Source: Candidatus Aenigmatarchaeota archaeon
Lineage (GTDB): Archaea > Aenigmatarchaeota > Aenigmatarchaeia > CG10238-14
Assembly (NCBI GenBank): GCA_026397455.1
Contig: JAPLUX010000049.1
Coordinates: 1 to 7,576 of the forward strand
Length of the DNA: 7,576 bases
Direction of reading: 5' to 3'
The translations under genes were made by a program, and so were the position numbers. Below the pieces are notes generated by a model. That model was given only the letters and a program-made list of their open reading frames with translations. It did no database searches and was not told the origin of the DNA. This document shows positions 6,590-7,576 of this stretch, piece after piece (positions within the stretch are counted from its first letter, which is position 1; each line of letters opens with the position of its first letter).

Positions 6590-6690
6590 GAATGGGGGAA
6601 GAACTCTACAAAAATCTGCGGTTAGACCGCTACAGATAGACTGAGTCATCCCCTCATTCCTGGCTAAAAGCCATATTGCGGCAAGACCGC
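6590..6690 (+). ncRNA. candidate bridge RNA (seekRNA) of the insertion sequence
   Basis: Directly downstream of the transposase the sequence folds by eye into three parts. First, a closing stem of two 5-bp runs pairs 6590-6594 with 6655-6659 and 6595-6599 with 6649-6653 (one bulge). It encloses a 14-nt by 11-nt internal loop and then a hairpin, ATCTG/CAGAT with CGGT/ACCG (6614-6637). Second, TGGCT-AAA-AGCCA lies at 6661-6673. Third, GCGG-CAAGA-CCGC lies at 6678-6690. A stem with a large open internal loop is the layout of guide loops in IS110-family bridge RNAs. The 3' position fits the IS1111 branch. CAGATAGACT (6633-6642), partly in the loop, is complementary to the left end of the element. 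The ends of the RNA and its promoter are not visible to me, and no guide-to-target match was established. Confidence 0.4.
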
Positions 6691-6899
6691 TGATAAAAGA
6701 ATGTCGTCCGAAAGATAAAAATATTTAATATCAAGAGGTGAATGATGATGTAGGAGGATTAACAAGACCTCAACATAAAAGATTTTTGTTAAAAATTCTA
6801 GAATGGACCCGTGTTCATTTGTATGTGGGTCCCATCGGATCCATCAAACTAACCTAAGGGTTTTAATACCCTAAATAATATTCAATTATAATAAAAAGA
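6691..6899. other. noncoding stretch from the end of the IS to the rps8 promoter
   Basis: No convincing gene. It holds an AT-rich near-palindrome around 6714-6732, and a GAGGTG (6735-6740) followed only by three ATG codons and TAG. A short open frame from GTG 6738 to TAA 6857 (39 codons) has no SD. GGACCC (6805-6810) and GGGTCC (6827-6832) form a 6-bp inverted repeat that spans the proposed right end of the element. From about 6830 onward the sequence is probably host DNA. A weak AGGG/CCCT hairpin at about 6857-6872 is not followed by a T-run. Confidence 0.4.
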
Positions 6900-6930
6900 G
6901 TTTTCAGATAACGTTGAAAACCTTAATAAA
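6900..6930 (+). promoter_or_regulatory. rps8-rpl6 operon promoter with upstream inverted repeat
   Basis: TTAATAAA (6923-6930) with GAAAAC just before it looks like a TATA box with BRE, predicting transcription from about 6953 and a leader of roughly 14 nt. Immediately upstream, overlapping the BRE, GTTTTCA (6900-6906) and TGAAAAC (6915-6921) form a perfect 7-bp inverted repeat with an 8-bp spacer, a candidate regulator site. GTGAT (6959-6963), 3 nt before the ATG, matches the end of the archaeal SD GGAGGTGAT. Confidence 0.45.
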
Positions 6931-6966
6931 CTTTACTTAGCAAATCTAATAAGTATTTGTGATATA

Positions 6967-7353
6967 ATGAGACACGATACTGTAGCAGATGTCATGTCTG
7001 CAATAAAGAATGCAGATAGAATGGGAAAGAGAGATTGCGTTACTGCTGCTTCTAAACTTGTTAAAGAAGTTTTAACAGTCATGCAAAAAGAAGGTTACAT
7101 AGGCACTTTTGAATTCATGGACGACGGCAAGTCAGGTAAGTTCAAGGTAGAGTTGAAGAGTAGAGTGAATGATTGTAACGTCATAAAACCCAGATATTCT
7201 GTTAAAATAGGCGAATTCGAAAAATGGGAGAAAAGATTCTTGCCAGCCAGAGATTTCGGAATACTGTTAGTTTCGACAACAAAGGGGTTGGTGACACATG
7301 AAGAAGCGAAGAAACAGAAACTCGGCGGTAAGTTATTGGCTTATGCTTTCTGA
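6967..7353 (+). CDS. rps8: 30S ribosomal protein uS8
   Basis: Small-subunit protein that binds 16S rRNA helix 21 early in assembly. The 128 aa match the archaeal length and motif order. The start is HDTVADVMSAIKNADRMGKR. KLVKEVLTVMQKEGYIGTFEF follows at about 31-50, and YSVKIGEFEKWEKRFLPARDFGILLVSTTKG in the C-terminal half, with the archaeal insertion EKWEKRFLPA. It closes GGKLLAYAF. The ATG is preceded by a GTGAT SD fragment. The archaeal spc gene order usually has rpl5 and rps14 directly before rps8; here an insertion sequence and an unrelated gene lie upstream and rps8 has its own promoter. rpl6 follows after 9 nt. Confidence 0.97.
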   Translation: MRHDTVADVMSAIKNADRMGKRDCVTAASKLVKEVLTVMQKEGYIGTFEFMDDGKSGKFKVELKSRVNDCNVIKPRYSVKIGEFEKWEKRFLPARDFGILLVSTTKGLVTHEEAKKQKLGGKLLAYAF

Positions 7354-7362
7354 GTGATTATC

Positions 7363-7576
7363 ATGGAAAAAGAACTAACAATACCAGAGAATGTGAAAGT
7401 AGAAGTGCAGAATAAACACGTGAAAGTCTCAGGCCCAAAAGGGGAATTAAACAGAGAATTCAAGTATTTTTTTGACGTGAAGATTGAAAAGAAAGATAAT
7501 AAAATCGTTGTAACATCTAGTTCTGACATTAAAAAAGTCAGGGCGATAACCGGAACAATCATAGCTCATATCAATA
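7363..7576 (+). CDS. rpl6: 50S ribosomal protein uL6, N-terminal part (runs off the window)
   Basis: Large-subunit protein near the factor-binding centre. The 71 codons present cover the first of its two similar domains: MEKELTIPENVKVEVQNKHV, then KVSGPKGELNREF, and ITGTIIAHIN at the end, characteristic of archaeal uL6. The full protein should be about 175-185 aa, so more than half is beyond the window. GTGAT (7354-7358), 4 nt before the ATG, is the SD fragment, the same as in front of rps8. Order rps8-rpl6 is conserved in archaea and bacteria. Confidence 0.95.
   Translation, partial: MEKELTIPENVKVEVQNKHVKVSGPKGELNREFKYFFDVKIEKKDNKIVVTSSSDIKKVRAITGTIIAHIN

Larger units (their letters stand above)
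5450..6829 (+). mobile_element. IS110/IS1111-family insertion sequence (ends uncertain)
   Basis: The identity rests on the transposase at 5599-6579. The ends given are bounded by an 8-bp direct repeat, TATGTGGG, at 5450-5457 and 6822-6829, which would be a short shared target core. Since IS110-family elements lack classical terminal repeats and target duplications, this is weak evidence. An alternative pair is the inverted repeat ACGGGTCC (5420-5427) and GGACCCGT (6805-6812). Just inside the left repeat is AGTCTATCTG (5458-5467), matched inverted at 6633-6642. The transposase gene looks visibly less AT-rich than the genes around it, consistent with acquisition from elsewhere. Confidence 0.6.

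Noticed and set aside
6618..6690. The two GCGG..AGACCGCT units as the start of a CRISPR array
   Set aside because: Only two imperfect copies of 14 nt exist, no further units or spacers of regular length follow, and each is better explained as an RNA hairpin.
6735..6753. SD followed by ATGATGATGTAG as a three-codon minigene
   Set aside because: The SD-like hexamer can arise by chance in this purine-rich stretch and there is no promoter at the right distance.

Overview
The window reads as low-GC archaeal chromosome. Both ribosomal proteins at the right end (uS8, uL6) are of the archaeal type. The asparaginyl-tRNA synthetase is of the class II archaeal/eukaryotic kind. Promoters are TATA boxes rather than -35/-10 pairs, and several first genes look leaderless (TATA centred 26-28 bp before the start codon), while internal genes carry Shine-Dalgarno (SD) sequences matching GGAGGTGAT. 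I cannot assign a lineage from this alone; a DPANN or other small-genome archaeon is plausible but unproven.

Layout. 106-1398 asnS, followed with no spacer by its cognate tRNA-Asn(GUU) at 1399-1470. 1549-3978 a two-gene ABC transporter operon: a fused two-domain NitT/TauT-type permease and its ATPase, with no substrate-binding protein in view. 3992-4138 (minus) a 48-aa zinc-ribbon protein, divergent from 4179-5132, an AlaX-type tRNA editing protein with a C-terminal DHHA1 domain; the two share a 40-bp divergent promoter. 5164-5376 a two-helix membrane protein with a 9-bp-arm palindrome between its TATA box and start codon. About 5450-6830 an IS110/IS1111-family element with a DEDD/serine transposase (5599-6579). 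6967-7353 rps8 and 7363 to the window end rpl6 (partial), an archaeal ribosomal protein operon.

Two themes stand out. The first is tRNA charging and its quality control: AsnRS, its own tRNA and an AlaX-like mischarged-tRNA hydrolase lie within 5 kb. The second is the insertion sequence. Its 3' noncoding flank folds by eye into a closing stem, an internal loop of 14 and 11 nt and a hairpin, followed by two more hairpins, which is the style of architecture expected of an IS110-family bridge RNA (seekRNA). A 9-nt motif occurs three times in the two noncoding flanks, and the transposase SD is buried in an 8-bp hairpin. The element's exact ends cannot be fixed here. The bridge RNA is the best candidate for something not previously described in this window, although the class of system is known.
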